Numbered from the stretch's first letter, positions 17,571-26,123 are shown. The stretch is DNA of 41,964 nucleotides from Streptomyces sp. TRM49041 (GCF_008271805.1 NZ_VSRY01000132.1:1-41964), one strand, 5' to 3'. The notes: generated from the sequence alone by a model not told the origin. Numbers and translations are program-made.

Positions 17571-17602
17571 CGTGCCCTGCCTCGTGCCCTGCCTCGTGCC
17601 CT
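17571..17602. repeat. 12-bp tandem repeat CGTGCCCTGCCT
   Basis: Two complete units (17571-17582 and 17583-17594) and a partial third. Non-coding, between the tRNA terminator and the GNAT gene. Confidence 0.8.
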
Positions 17603-17699
17603 GTCCTGGGTGGTCGTGGACCTGGTCAGCCGTGTACATCGCGCGGGACGCTACTCGAACAGCTGGCGTGACAGGGGTGCGGGGAGGCAGGGTGCGGGC

Positions 17700-18173
17700 A
17701 TGATTCGTGCTGCTACGCCTGCCGACGTGCCCCTTGTCCATGCCATGATCCGCGACCTCGCCGAGTACGAGAAGGCGTTGGAGGAGGTGCGGGTCACCGA
17801 GGAGCAGTTGCGCGAGGCGTTGTTCGGGGAGCGGGCGGCGGCGTTCGCGCATGTCGCCGAGGACGAGCGCGGGGAGGTCGTCGGATTCGCGCTGTGGTTC
17901 CTGAACTTCTCCACCTGGCGCGGGGTGCACGGGATCTATCTGGAGGATCTGTACGTGCGGCCCGAGGCGCGGGGCGGCGGGTACGGGAAGGCGCTGCTGC
18001 GGGAGCTGGCGCGGATCTGTGTGGAGCGGGGGTACGAGCGGCTCGAGTGGTCCGTGCTGGACTGGAACACCTCGTCGATCAACTTCTACAAGGCGCTGGG
18101 CGCGCGGCCGCAGGACGAGTGGACCGTGTATCGGTTGACCGACGGTGCCCTGGCGGAACTCGGGCGGGATTGA
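17700..18173 (+). CDS. GNAT N-acetyltransferase (diamine/SSAT-like)
   Basis: A 157-residue acetyl-CoA-dependent acetyltransferase. The GNAT core is clear: N-terminal IRAATPADVPLVHAMIRDLAEYEK, beta-4 strand IYLEDLYVRPEARGGGYGKALLREL with the R/Q-x-x-G-x-G/A acetyl-CoA loop, and the C-terminal LDWNTSSINFYKALGA helix-strand. The YEKALEEV and DWNTSSINFY features recall spermidine/spermine and thialysine N-acetyltransferases, so a polyamine or similar amine substrate is plausible but unproven. The start at MIRAATP is chosen because the family begins there; the preceding in-frame 30 codons look non-coding. Confidence 0.85.
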   Translation: MIRAATPADVPLVHAMIRDLAEYEKALEEVRVTEEQLREALFGERAAAFAHVAEDERGEVVGFALWFLNFSTWRGVHGIYLEDLYVRPEARGGGYGKALLRELARICVERGYERLEWSVLDWNTSSINFYKALGARPQDEWTVYRLTDGALAELGRD

Positions 18174-18392
18174 GAGGGCTCGCTCGGGTCGTGTCGATCC
18201 GGTCCGTGACCTCGCCCGGGCCGCCGCGCGGGTACCGCGACGCCTTCGGTGGCAGCGCGGCGGCCCGGTGCAGCCGCTCATGCACGAACCGCGTCGGCAG
18301 CGAGCCCGGTTCGTGGTGGTGCGGCGCGACACCGCTGTAGCGCGCGGCGTCCCGGGCGGCCCGCCGGACCGGCCCGGGAGGCGGCCCAGGGG

Positions 18393-18893
18393 TCAGGGCA
18401 CGCGGGGGAAGCGGGCCTGGAGGTCCCAGACGACGGGGTTGTCGGCGAGGCCCTCGTGCATGTCGACGAGGTCGGCGATCAGGTCGTGCAGGAAGTCCCG
18501 GGCCTCGCGGCGCAGCACGCTGTGGCCGAACGTCAGCGGCGGCTCGTCGCCGGGCATCCAGTCCGCCTCGACGTCCACCCAGCCGAAGCGGCGCTCGAAC
18601 AGCATGCGGTCGGTGGATTCGGTGAAGTCGAGCTCGGCGTACTGCGGCTTCGCCGCGCGGCTGCCGTGCGGGTCGCGGTCGATCCGCTCGACTATGTCGC
18701 ACAGTGCCCACGCGAAGTCGAGCACCGGCACCCATCCCCAGGCGGTGGACAGCTCACGGTCGGCCTCGGTGTCGGCCAGGTACACGTCTCCGCAGAACAG
18801 GTCGTGCCGCAGCGCGTGGACGTCCGCCCGCCGGTAGTCGGTCTGCGGGGGGTCGGGGAAGCGGCGGGAGAGCGAGTAGCCGATGTCGAGCAC
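18393..18893 (-). CDS. Conserved hypothetical protein
   Basis: A 166-residue acidic soluble protein with several Trp residues (WGWVPVLDFAWALCDIVERI, FGWVDVEADW), no signal peptide or membrane helix, and no motif that I recognise. It ends in a helix and VVWDLQARFPRVP. The start is uncertain: a GTG is used here, but the frame stays open upstream for 28 sense codons, right up to the senR stop codon, with plausible protein sequence (AHSQGRDTIAYV) and no ATG or GTG. The real N terminus may use a rarer start, or readthrough of the TGA could occur. It lies downstream of senS-senR on the same strand. Confidence 0.65.
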   Translation of the reverse strand: MLDIGYSLSRRFPDPPQTDYRRADVHALRHDLFCGDVYLADTEADRELSTAWGWVPVLDFAWALCDIVERIDRDPHGSRAAKPQYAELDFTESTDRMLFERRFGWVDVEADWMPGDEPPLTFGHSVLRREARDFLHDLIADLVDMHEGLADNPVVWDLQARFPRVP

Positions 18894-18977
18894 GTACGCG
18901 ATGGTGTCACGTCCCTGGCTGTGGGCGACGCGGACCGGGCAGGCACCGGGGCTCAGGGCGCGGGGGACGGGGCGGGA

Positions 18978-19604
18978 TCAGGGCAGGAGTCGCTGCTCCT
19001 TCGCCACCGCCACCGCGCCTGCCCGGGTGTCCACGTTCAGCTTGGCGTAGATGCGGCTGAGGTGGGTCTTGACCGTGGCCTCGCTGATGAAGAGGGCGCG
19101 GGCGATCTCGCGGTTGCCGAGGCCGCGGGAGAGCTGGCCGAGGATGTCGAGTTCGCGGGCGGTGAGGGTGGGCCCGGCGGCGCCGCGTACACGGTTCAGG
19201 ACGCGGTCGGCGACCGGGGCGGAGAGGGCGGTGCGGCCTTCGGCGGCGGCGCGGATGGCGGCGAAGAGCTCCTCGGGGCGTTCGGCCTTCAGGAGGTAGC
19301 CGGTCGCGCCCGCGTCGACGGCGCGGGTGATGTCGGCGTCCGTGTCGTACGTCGTGAGGACGAGGACGCGGATCTCGGGGGACGCGATACGGCGGGTGGC
19401 CTCGACGCCGTCCATGCCGGGGCCCAGTTGGATGTCCATCAGGACGACGTCGGGGCGCAGCTTCGCGGCCAGCGCGACGGCCTCCTCGCCGCTGCCCGCC
19501 TCGCCGACGACCTCGATGCCGGGCTCGCTGCCGAGGAGGGCCAGCAGACCGGCGCGTACGACGGCGTGGTCGTCGCACAGGAGGGTGCGGACGGTCCTGG
19601 TCAT
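18978..19604 (-). CDS. senR: NarL/LuxR-family response regulator SenR
   Basis: A 208-residue response regulator paired with the histidine kinase that overlaps it. Receiver domain with acidic D11/D12, phospho-acceptor D57 (VVLMDIQLG), switch T/S (LVLTTYD) and K104-type Lys (GYLLKAE). The C-terminal HTH_LuxR domain (LTARELDILGQLSRGLGNREIARALFISEATVKTHLSRIYAKL) is complete. In the described Streptomyces SenS-SenR system the regulator controls redox-response genes such as furS-cpeB and hbpS. The gene starts inside the kinase stop (4-bp overlap). The name rests on the adjacent hbpS and on family similarity, not on an alignment. Confidence 0.85.
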   Translation of the reverse strand: MTRTVRTLLCDDHAVVRAGLLALLGSEPGIEVVGEAGSGEEAVALAAKLRPDVVLMDIQLGPGMDGVEATRRIASPEIRVLVLTTYDTDADITRAVDAGATGYLLKAERPEELFAAIRAAAEGRTALSAPVADRVLNRVRGAAGPTLTARELDILGQLSRGLGNREIARALFISEATVKTHLSRIYAKLNVDTRAGAVAVAKEQRLLP

Positions 19605-20806
19605 CGGGGGGCCTCCACGGGGACCGACGCCGATACGACCGTGCCTTCGCCAGGTGCCGACTCCACGGTCAGCGTGCCGCCCAGCGCCGCCACCCGGGCG
19701 CGCATCGCGGGCAGGCCGTGGCCCCGTACGCCCTCCGCCCAGGACGCCGCCGACGGGTCGAAGCCGCGCCCGTCGTCCGCCACGTCGAGCACCACCTGGT
19801 CGTCGAGCCGCGTCAGGGTCATCGCCGCCGTGGTCGCCCCGGCGTGCTCCCGTACGTTCGCGAGGGCGCCCTGCGCGATCCGCAGCAGCGCCGACGCCAC
19901 GCGGTCGGGGACGGGCCCGCCCTCGCCCTCGGCGTGGAAGCGCACATCGAGTTCCGCGGTCGTCTCACGGGCCGCCAGGGCGCGCAGGGCCTGCGCCGGG
20001 CCGACGCCCTCCGCCAGGTCGGCCGGCGCCAGGTCGTGGACGAAGCGGCGTGCCTCGGCCAGGTTGTGCTCGGCGATCGACGCGGCGGTACGCACATGAC
20101 GGCGCGCCGTGGCCGGGTCGCCGTCCCATGTGCGGTCGGCGGCCTGGAGCAGCATCCGCTGACTCGACAGGCCCTGCGCCAGCGTGTCGTGGATCTCCAT
20201 CGACAGCCGCTGGCGCTCCGCGAGCGTGCCCTCCCGGCGCTCGGTCGCGGCCAGCTCGCGGCGGGTCCGCAGCAGGTCCCCGATCAGCGCCCGCTGCCGG
20301 TCCGCCTGCCGTTGCGCGTGTACGAACACGGCCGTGGCGATGGCCGCCGTCGCGGGTGGTGCCACCAGCAGGATCGGGTCGACGCCCGAGTCCGCGAGCT
20401 TCTGCAGGGCCACGACGACGAACACCGTGAGCAGCGCCACCAGCACCAGCGCGGCGCGCGGCGGCAGGATCCGCAGCCCGGTGTACAGCAGCGGTACGGC
20501 GCACAGCGCGAAGCTCGGTGCCAGCACCACCAGCACCATCCACACCGCCACCACGGCGACCAGCCACATCCGGCCGCGCCGTGCCGGAGCGGCGGTCCGC
20601 GGCCCGAGTACGTACAGCAGCGCCAGCGCGGCCGACAGGGCGACGACCCATCCGCCCCGCTCCGCCCACGGGTGCCGTAGCAGGAACCGGGCCAGCGAGG
20701 CCGCCAGCAGCAGGAAGAAGGCCAGGTGCATGACCTGTGCCAGCCGGCGTGCGTCGCTGTTCTGCGGCTCGGTGTCCTGCGGCTCGTCCGCCTCCGTTGT
20801 CCACAC
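19601..20806 (-). CDS. senS: Haem/redox-responsive sensor kinase SenS
   Basis: A 401-residue membrane histidine kinase of the NarX/HisKA_3 type. Five hydrophobic segments lie between about residues 25 and 165, as described for SenS. The dimerisation domain carries phospho-acceptor H206 in LSMEIHDTLAQGLSS, and the HATPase domain has ALANVREHAGA, DDGRGFDP and GHGLPAMRARVAALGG. It overlaps senR by 4 bp. In the published system, the extracellular haem-binding HbpS interacts with the sensor domain and modulates autophosphorylation under oxidative stress. Here hbpS is directly divergent, which strongly supports the assignment. Confidence 0.87.
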   Translation of the reverse strand: MWTTEADEPQDTEPQNSDARRLAQVMHLAFFLLLAASLARFLLRHPWAERGGWVVALSAALALLYVLGPRTAAPARRGRMWLVAVVAVWMVLVVLAPSFALCAVPLLYTGLRILPPRAALVLVALLTVFVVVALQKLADSGVDPILLVAPPATAAIATAVFVHAQRQADRQRALIGDLLRTRRELAATERREGTLAERQRLSMEIHDTLAQGLSSQRMLLQAADRTWDGDPATARRHVRTAASIAEHNLAEARRFVHDLAPADLAEGVGPAQALRALAARETTAELDVRFHAEGEGGPVPDRVASALLRIAQGALANVREHAGATTAAMTLTRLDDQVVLDVADDGRGFDPSAASWAEGVRGHGLPAMRARVAALGGTLTVESAPGEGTVVSASVPVEAPR

Positions 20807-20945
20807 GCCCCCATCCTCCGTCCGTCCGGGCCATGCGGCATCAGCCGATCGGCCGACCCCCCTGTCACCCCCTCCGGCGACGCGGAACCGCAGGTCAGGA
20901 GGGGAGGGTTGAAGTGTTGCCCGCCACCATCACCTGGAGCTCAGC

Positions 20946-21479
20946 ATGAAGACCCGCCTCATCACCGGCGCCCTCGCCGCCGCGGCCCTCACCGTCGGGA
21001 CCTTCGGCGCCCTGTCCGCGGGCGCCGCCACCCCGCAGGCGGCGCCCGTCTCCGCCACCGTCTCCGACCGGAACGTGCACCGCACCACCCACCTCACCGT
21101 CGACGCCGCCACCCGCGCCGCCCAGGCCGTCCTGAAGGCCGCCGGCGAGGACGGGCAGCGGGTCACCGTCGCCGTGGTCGACCGCAACGGCAACCCGCTC
21201 GTCGTGCTGCGCGGCGACGGCGCGGGCCCGCAGTCGTACGAGTCCGCCGAGCGGAAGGCGTTCACCGCCGCGTCCTGGAACGCCCCCACCTCCGAGCTGG
21301 TCAAGCGCCTGGAGAGCACGCCCACGCTGAAGGACATCCCGGGCACGCTGTTCCTCGGCGGCGGTGTCCCCGTCGCCGTCCAGGGCGTGCCCGTCGCCGG
21401 TATCGGGGTGGCCGGCGCCCCCAGCGGGGCCCTCGACGAGAAGTACGCGCAGGCCGGGGCCGCCACGCTCAACCGCTGA
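20946..21479 (+). CDS. hbpS: Secreted haem-binding protein HbpS (GlcG/HbpS family)
   Basis: A 177-residue exported protein. Signal peptide about residues 1-27 (KTRLITGALAAAALTVGTFGALSAGA, then AT). The mature part is the GlcG/HbpS fold: HLTVDAATRAAQAVLKAAGEDG, VTVAVVDRNGNPLVVLRGDGAG, SAERKAFTAASWNAPTSEL and GGGVPVAVQGVPVAGIGVAGAPSGALDEKYAQAG. In Streptomyces reticuli the homologue binds haem, forms octamers and is the accessory sensor of SenS-SenR. GGAG lies 8 nt before the ATG. The 139-bp divergent region holds the palindrome GCCGATCGGC (20844-20853), a candidate regulatory site. Confidence 0.9.
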   Translation: MKTRLITGALAAAALTVGTFGALSAGAATPQAAPVSATVSDRNVHRTTHLTVDAATRAAQAVLKAAGEDGQRVTVAVVDRNGNPLVVLRGDGAGPQSYESAERKAFTAASWNAPTSELVKRLESTPTLKDIPGTLFLGGGVPVAVQGVPVAGIGVAGAPSGALDEKYAQAGAATLNR

Positions 21480-21727
21480 CCCCCGCCCGCCCGGCCCCTG
21501 CCTGCCCGGCCCCTGCCGCCCGGCGCCCGCCCGCATGGCAGCTGCCCGCCCGACGCCCGCCTGCCTGGCAGCTGCCCGCCCGGGCCCCCGACCGCCCGGC
21601 TTCCCGACCGCCGGGTCGATCGCCGCCACCCTGCGGCGCCGGTCTTGAGGCGGGGCCGCACGGTCCGGAATGATGCGGCTTATGCGGCGGCTCCCGGGGC
21701 CGCACACGGGGTGGGGGGCGTGGCCTG
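21480..21727. repeat. GC-rich intergenic region with a 17-bp direct repeat
   Basis: TGGCAGCTGCCCGCCCG occurs at 21536-21552 and 21566-21582 (30-bp period), each with the palindrome GGCAGCTGCC. The surroundings are runs of GCCCG. No gene seen; possibly slippage-derived or a weak attenuator. Confidence 0.7.
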
Positions 21728-23428
21728 GTGTCGTTCAAAGATCTGGAGCCGGACGACCCCCGGCAGGTGGGGCCCTACCGGATCGTGGCCCTGCTGGGCG
21801 CCGGGGGGATGGGCCGGGTGTATCTCGGGCGCTCGCGCGCCGGGCGGCCCTTCGCGGTGAAGGTGGTACGCCCCGACCTCGCCCGGGACAGCGAATTCCG
21901 GCGCCGCTTCGCCCGCGAGGTCACCGCCGCCCGGCGGGTCAACGGGGCCTTCACCGCCGGTGTGGTCGACGCCGATCCGGACGGTTCCCCGGCCTGGCTG
22001 GCCACCGTCTACGTACCGGCCGTCTCCCTCGGGGAGGCGGTCGCCCGGCTCGGCCCCTGGCCCGTCGCGCCGGTCCTGGCGCTCGGCGCCGGACTGGCCG
22101 AGGCCCTGGAGGTCATCCACACCGCCGGGGTGGTCCACCGCGACCTGAAACCCTCCAACATCCTCCTCGCCTCCGACGGCCCTCGCGTCATCGACTTCGG
22201 CATCGCCCTCCCCAGCGATGCCAGCGCCCTGACCCGCACCGGCACGGTGATGGGCACTCCCGGCTTCATCTCCCCCGAACAACTGACCAGTCAGCCCGTC
22301 GGGCCGGCCGCCGACGTCTTCGCGCTGGGTGCGGTGCTGGCCTACACCGCCACCGGAGTCGGCCCGTTCGGCATCGACAGCCCGCACATCCTGCACTACC
22401 GCGCCGTGCACGAAGAGCCCCAGCTGGACGCCCTGCCGCCGGAACTGCGTGACGTGGTGACCGCCTGCCTGGACAAGAAGCCCGACCGGCGTCCCACGGT
22501 CGCGCAGCTGCTCGACCGGCTCACCGCTGAGGACGCCTTCACGGGTGACGCGCACGGCGCCGGTCGCGCGGACCGCGGGGAGGAGACGACCGCTGCCAGA
22601 CCGCGGCTCGCGGGGCTCGGGTGGATGCCCGACCCGGTCGCCCAGCTGGTAAGGGAACGCATCTCCACCCCCATACCCCACAACCCGCCCCCACCGCCGG
22701 ACACGACGCCCAAGAGCACGCTTCCCGAGCCGCCCCCGCGACCCGTGCCCGATCCGGACACCTGGGACGACCCGGACGGGACGCACAGCGGTCGCCCGGC
22801 GCGGCGGGATTACCAGTCGGCCGTCATGTCGCTCGACGCCGCACGGGGCAACGCGGTGAGCGGGGTGTCGGCGGTGATGCGAGCGCTCCTGGCTCGACGG
22901 GAGTCGGCGGAGCAGACCGCCGCCGTGGCCACCGCCGCCGTGGCCACCGCCGCCGTGGCCACCGCCGCCGTGGCCACCGCCGCCGCGGCTCCCGCCGCCG
23001 TGGCTCCCGCCGCCGCGGCCACCGTCGGCGCGTTCCGCGCTCTGCTGCAAGGTTGCCTCGGCACGACCATGACCGTGACGGGCCTCTTCCTGGCCGCGAT
23101 CGGCACCTCGGCCTTCACCCGGCTGAAGGAGGGAGACACTCCGAACCCGAACGCGGAAAGCCCCCTCGCGTATCTCATCTACATGGCTGTGCTCGCAGGC
23201 ATGTCCGCGCTTGCCGGAGCGTCCGTGTCGAGAACGGATACCGCGGTCGGCAAGGCATTCGCGGTGCTCGCCCTGGTCCTGTGCTGTGCCACCCCGGTGG
23301 TGTTCACGATCGGCCTCGTCGACCCTGACCTGCTGGGCTCCGTCGGAGCATGGGGAAGGTCCTGGGCCGAGTCGAACGGCCCCAGATCGAAGGTGACGTG
23401 CACGATCGGCATCTGCTGGTCGTCGTGA
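21728..23428 (+). CDS. Membrane-anchored Ser/Thr protein kinase (Hanks type)
   Basis: A 566-residue protein. The kinase domain spans ~15-275: Gly loop LLGAGGMGRVYLG, ATP-binding K45 (FAVKVV), catalytic D139 in VHRDLKPSNILL, DFG 156-158, and GTPGFISPEQL activation/P+1 segment. A Pro-rich juxtamembrane region (~310-355) is followed by seven pentapeptide repeats (AVATA type) encoded by 15-bp units at 22922-23026. The C terminus has three hydrophobic segments (TVTGLFLAAIG, LIYMAVLAGMSALAGA, FAVLALVLCCATPVVFTIGLV). There are no PASTA repeats, so the signal sensed is unknown. The GTG start is chosen from the family N terminus. No phosphatase partner is adjacent. Confidence 0.87.
   Translation: MSFKDLEPDDPRQVGPYRIVALLGAGGMGRVYLGRSRAGRPFAVKVVRPDLARDSEFRRRFAREVTAARRVNGAFTAGVVDADPDGSPAWLATVYVPAVSLGEAVARLGPWPVAPVLALGAGLAEALEVIHTAGVVHRDLKPSNILLASDGPRVIDFGIALPSDASALTRTGTVMGTPGFISPEQLTSQPVGPAADVFALGAVLAYTATGVGPFGIDSPHILHYRAVHEEPQLDALPPELRDVVTACLDKKPDRRPTVAQLLDRLTAEDAFTGDAHGAGRADRGEETTAARPRLAGLGWMPDPVAQLVRERISTPIPHNPPPPPDTTPKSTLPEPPPRPVPDPDTWDDPDGTHSGRPARRDYQSAVMSLDAARGNAVSGVSAVMRALLARRESAEQTAAVATAAVATAAVATAAVATAAAAPAAVAPAAAATVGAFRALLQGCLGTTMTVTGLFLAAIGTSAFTRLKEGDTPNPNAESPLAYLIYMAVLAGMSALAGASVSRTDTAVGKAFAVLALVLCCATPVVFTIGLVDPDLLGSVGAWGRSWAESNGPRSKVTCTIGICWSS
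22922..23026 (+). repeat. Seven 15-bp tandem units in the kinase gene
   Basis: Units of 15 bp from 22922; the first four are identical (GCCGTGGCCACCGCC), the rest vary at a few positions. They encode AVATA x4, AAAPA, AVAPA, AAATV and keep the frame, so strain-to-strain copy-number change would alter linker length only. Confidence 0.92.
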
Positions 23429-23487
23429 GGGGCGGGCCGCTTCCCGGGACCGGCCGACCCCATGGGACGCGGTCTTAGGATCATCAT

Positions 23488-24873
23488 GTGAAAAAGGGGA
23501 AGAGGGTGACTGCTGTCGCCTCCGCGTCGCTCGCCGCGGTGCTGCTCGCCGCGGGCTGCACCGGCGGCGTCAGCGGCACACCCGGCGCAGCCGGGCTGCG
23601 CGACCCGTACTTCCCCCGGCTCGGCAACGGCGGCTACGACGTACGGCACTACGCCCTCACCCTCGCCTACGACCCGGCCACCGGGCGCCTGGACGGCACC
23701 GCCGAGATCACCGCGCGGGCCACGCAGGGCCTCAGCGCGTTCAACCTGGACCTCGCCGGGCTCACCGTCCACAGCGCCACCGTCGACGGTGACCCGGCCT
23801 CCGTCCGCCGGGCCGGGCACGAGCTGACCCTCCGCCCGCGCGCCGACATCGACGACGGCGCCACCTTCCGCACCGTCGTCCGCTACTCAGGCACCCCGCG
23901 CGCGATCACGGACCCCGACGGGTCGGAGGAAGGCTGGCTGCGTACCGCCGACGGGGCCGTCGCCCTCGGCGAGCCGGCCGGCTCCACGGCCTGGTTCCCC
24001 GGCAACCACCACCCGTCCGACAAGGCCACCTACGACATCACGGTCACCGTCCCCGACGGCTACCGGGCCCTCGCCAACGGCCTGCCCTCGGCCACCGCCA
24101 CCAAGGACGGCCGCACCACCGCCACCTGGCGTACCACCGAGCCGATGGCCGGCTACCTGGCGACGCTCGCCATCGGGCAGTACGACGTCACCACCACCCG
24201 CACCCCCTCCGGGCTGCCCGTCATCACCGCCACCGACCGCACCGTCACCCGCGCCAGCGCCGCCCTCCTGGCCCGGCTGCCCGAGCTGCTCGCCTGGCAG
24301 ACCGAGATCTTCGGCCCGTACCCCTTCTCCTCCGCCGGCGCGATCGTCGAGCGGGCGGGCGACTCCGGGTACGCCCTGGAGACCCAGACGCGGCCGGTCT
24401 TCCCGTACGACCAGTTCACCGTCGAGATCCTCGTCCACGAGCTGGCCCACCAGTGGTACGGCAACTCCGTCTCGCCCAAGTCCTGGCGGGACATGTGGCT
24501 CAACGAGGGCTTCGCCCAGTACGCGGAGTGGCTGTACGCGGAGGACTTCGAGGGCACGCCCGCACTGCAGAGCCACGAGGCCGCGTTCGCCCACCCGGCC
24601 AACTGGGCGTTCGCGCCCGCCGAGCCGCCCTCCGCCGCCGACATCTCCGAACCGCCCGTGTACTACCGGGGCGCGATGGTCCTGCACAAGATCCGGCAGG
24701 CCGTCGGCGACGACGCGTTCTTCGCCCTCCTCAAGGGCTGGGCCGCCGAACACCGGCACGGCAACGCCTCCACGGAGGACTTCACCGCGTATGTGGAGGA
24801 GGAGACCGGCGAGGACCTGACGGAGCTCTGGGACACCTGGCTGTACGGGGAGGGGAAGCCCGAAGCTCCATGA
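23488..24873 (+). CDS. Lipoprotein M1-family metallopeptidase
   Basis: A 461-residue exported protein. Signal sequence and lipobox LAAGC put the lipidated Cys at C24. The N-terminal beta domain covers ~45-240. The catalytic zinc site is HELAHQWYG with H317, E318, H321 and the third ligand E340 in MWLNEGFAQY. A strict GAMEN exopeptidase motif is absent; at its place is GYALETQTRP, so substrate preference may differ from classical aminopeptidase N. The C-terminal ERAP-like helical domain is missing, making it a short M1 form. The GTG is preceded by TAGGAT at 23476-23481 with 6 nt between, consistent with leaderless transcription. Confidence 0.85.
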   Translation: MKKGKRVTAVASASLAAVLLAAGCTGGVSGTPGAAGLRDPYFPRLGNGGYDVRHYALTLAYDPATGRLDGTAEITARATQGLSAFNLDLAGLTVHSATVDGDPASVRRAGHELTLRPRADIDDGATFRTVVRYSGTPRAITDPDGSEEGWLRTADGAVALGEPAGSTAWFPGNHHPSDKATYDITVTVPDGYRALANGLPSATATKDGRTTATWRTTEPMAGYLATLAIGQYDVTTTRTPSGLPVITATDRTVTRASAALLARLPELLAWQTEIFGPYPFSSAGAIVERAGDSGYALETQTRPVFPYDQFTVEILVHELAHQWYGNSVSPKSWRDMWLNEGFAQYAEWLYAEDFEGTPALQSHEAAFAHPANWAFAPAEPPSAADISEPPVYYRGAMVLHKIRQAVGDDAFFALLKGWAAEHRHGNASTEDFTAYVEEETGEDLTELWDTWLYGEGKPEAP

Positions 24874-24913
24874 CGGGCCGGCCGAGGGGCTGCTGAGGGC
24901 CCGTCGAGGGCCG

Positions 24914-25426
24914 CTACAGCGGCTTGCGCATCACGACGCTGGGGCGGCCCGGCTCCAGGTCCTCGCGGCGGTCGATCTCCTGGTAGCCGATGGCCCGCCA
25001 GAAGGCGATGGCCTTGTGGTTGTTGTCCGGCACAGCCAGCCTGACGCCCGTACGGCCCAGGGCGCGGAACCGCTTCTCGACGATCTCCGCCAGCTCCCGG
25101 CCGAAGCCCATCCGGTGGTCCCGGGCGTGCACCATCAGCAGGCCGATCCACGGGTCCGGGTCGTCCGGGTCCGGGTGGTGGGCGAGGGTCACCGAGACAC
25201 CGATCACGCGCCCGGCCGAGCGTGCCAGCAGCACCTCGGCGTCCGGCCGGGCCAGCTCCTCCGCGAGCGAGGCCGCGACCTGCTCGGGCAGGACGTCCTC
25301 GGGGTCCGGGAAGTCCCCGCTGAGCTGCAGGAACTCCTGGTTCGACGCGTACAACTCGGTGAGTTCGGTGAGAAGCGGCCCGGGCAGGGCGCCCTCCTCG
25401 CCGAGCTCCAGCGGTTCGACGATCAT
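24914..25426 (-). CDS. GNAT-family N-acetyltransferase
   Basis: A 170-residue acetyltransferase. The central strand and acetyl-CoA loop are seen in IGLLMVHARDHRMGFGRELAEIVEKRF (R-x-x-G-x-G/R variant), followed by VRLAVPDNNHKAIAFWRAIGYQEI, the typical N-x-x-A-x-x-F-Y/W motif. The N-terminal half is acidic (EGALPGPLLTELTELYASNQEFLQLSGDFPDPED). Substrate unknown. The start at MIVEPLELG is preferred over a longer frame because TACTGT (25434-25439) lies 7 nt upstream, indicating a leaderless message, and the upstream extension is compositionally odd. It is convergent with the metallopeptidase gene. Confidence 0.8.
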   Translation of the reverse strand: MIVEPLELGEEGALPGPLLTELTELYASNQEFLQLSGDFPDPEDVLPEQVAASLAEELARPDAEVLLARSAGRVIGVSVTLAHHPDPDDPDPWIGLLMVHARDHRMGFGRELAEIVEKRFRALGRTGVRLAVPDNNHKAIAFWRAIGYQEIDRREDLEPGRPSVVMRKPL

Positions 25427-25547
25427 GCGGCCCACAGTAGGCAACAACGGGCCCCGGGGCGGCGACCGCCACCGGGGCCCGTGGTCACACACATGTACGC
25501 CTACCGGTACACGCACCTGTACGCGCCCGGTCAGCCCTCCGTGTACG

Positions 25548-26123
25548 TCAGACGCCCACGCCGAAGTCGCGGGCGATGCCCTCCAGGCCGGAGGCGTAGC
25601 CCTGGCCGACCGCGCGGAACTTCCACTCCGCGCCGTGCCGGTACAGCTCGCCGAAGACCATGGCGGTCTCGGTGGCGGCGTCCTCGCTGAGGTCGTAGCG
25701 GGCGAGCTCGCCGCCGCCGTTCTGGTTCACGATGCGGATGTACGCGTTGCGGACCTGGCCGAAGTTCTGCGAGCGGTTGACCGCGTCGTAGATGGAGACC
25801 GGGAAGACGATCTTGTCGACCTCGGCGGGGAGGCCCGCGAGGTTGACGTTGATCTGTTCGTCGTCGCCGCCGCCCTCGCCGGTGCGGTTGTCACCGGTGT
25901 GGACGATGGTCTGGTCCGGCGTCGACTTGTTGTTGAAGAAGACGAAGTGCGCGTCGGAGGCGACCTTGCCGGCCGCGTCGACGCCGATCGCCGAGGCGTC
26001 GAGGTCGAAGTCGGTGCCCGTGGTCGTCCGGACGTCCCAGCCGAGGCCCACCGTGACGGCGGTCAGGCCCGGTGCCTCCTTGGTCAGCGAGACGTTGCCG
26101 CCCTTGGACAGGCTTACAGCCAT
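25548..26123 (-). CDS. terD: TerD-family stress protein
   Basis: A 191-residue cytoplasmic calcium-binding-type protein of the tellurium-resistance/TerD family. It has the conserved start [20 protein letters not shown], the acidic calcium-site segments [18 protein letters not shown] and [19 protein letters not shown], and the end [13 protein letters not shown]. In Streptomyces TerD paralogues affect development and calcium response; tellurite resistance itself is not implied by one copy. AGGAAAGGGA lies upstream of the ATG. No terABC or terF neighbours are present, so it is a stand-alone copy. Confidence 0.95.
   Translation of the reverse strand: MAVSLSKGGNVSLTKEAPGLTAVTVGLGWDVRTTTGTDFDLDASAIGVDAAGKVASDAHFVFFNNKSTPDQTIVHTGDNRTGEGGGDDEQINVNLAGLPAEVDKIVFPVSIYDAVNRSQNFGQVRNAYIRIVNQNGGGELARYDLSEDAATETAMVFGELYRHGAEWKFRAVGQGYASGLEGIARDFGVGV

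Noticed and set aside
22922..23026. Repeat array as a CRISPR
   Set aside because: Contiguous 15-bp in-frame units without spacers, inside a kinase gene.
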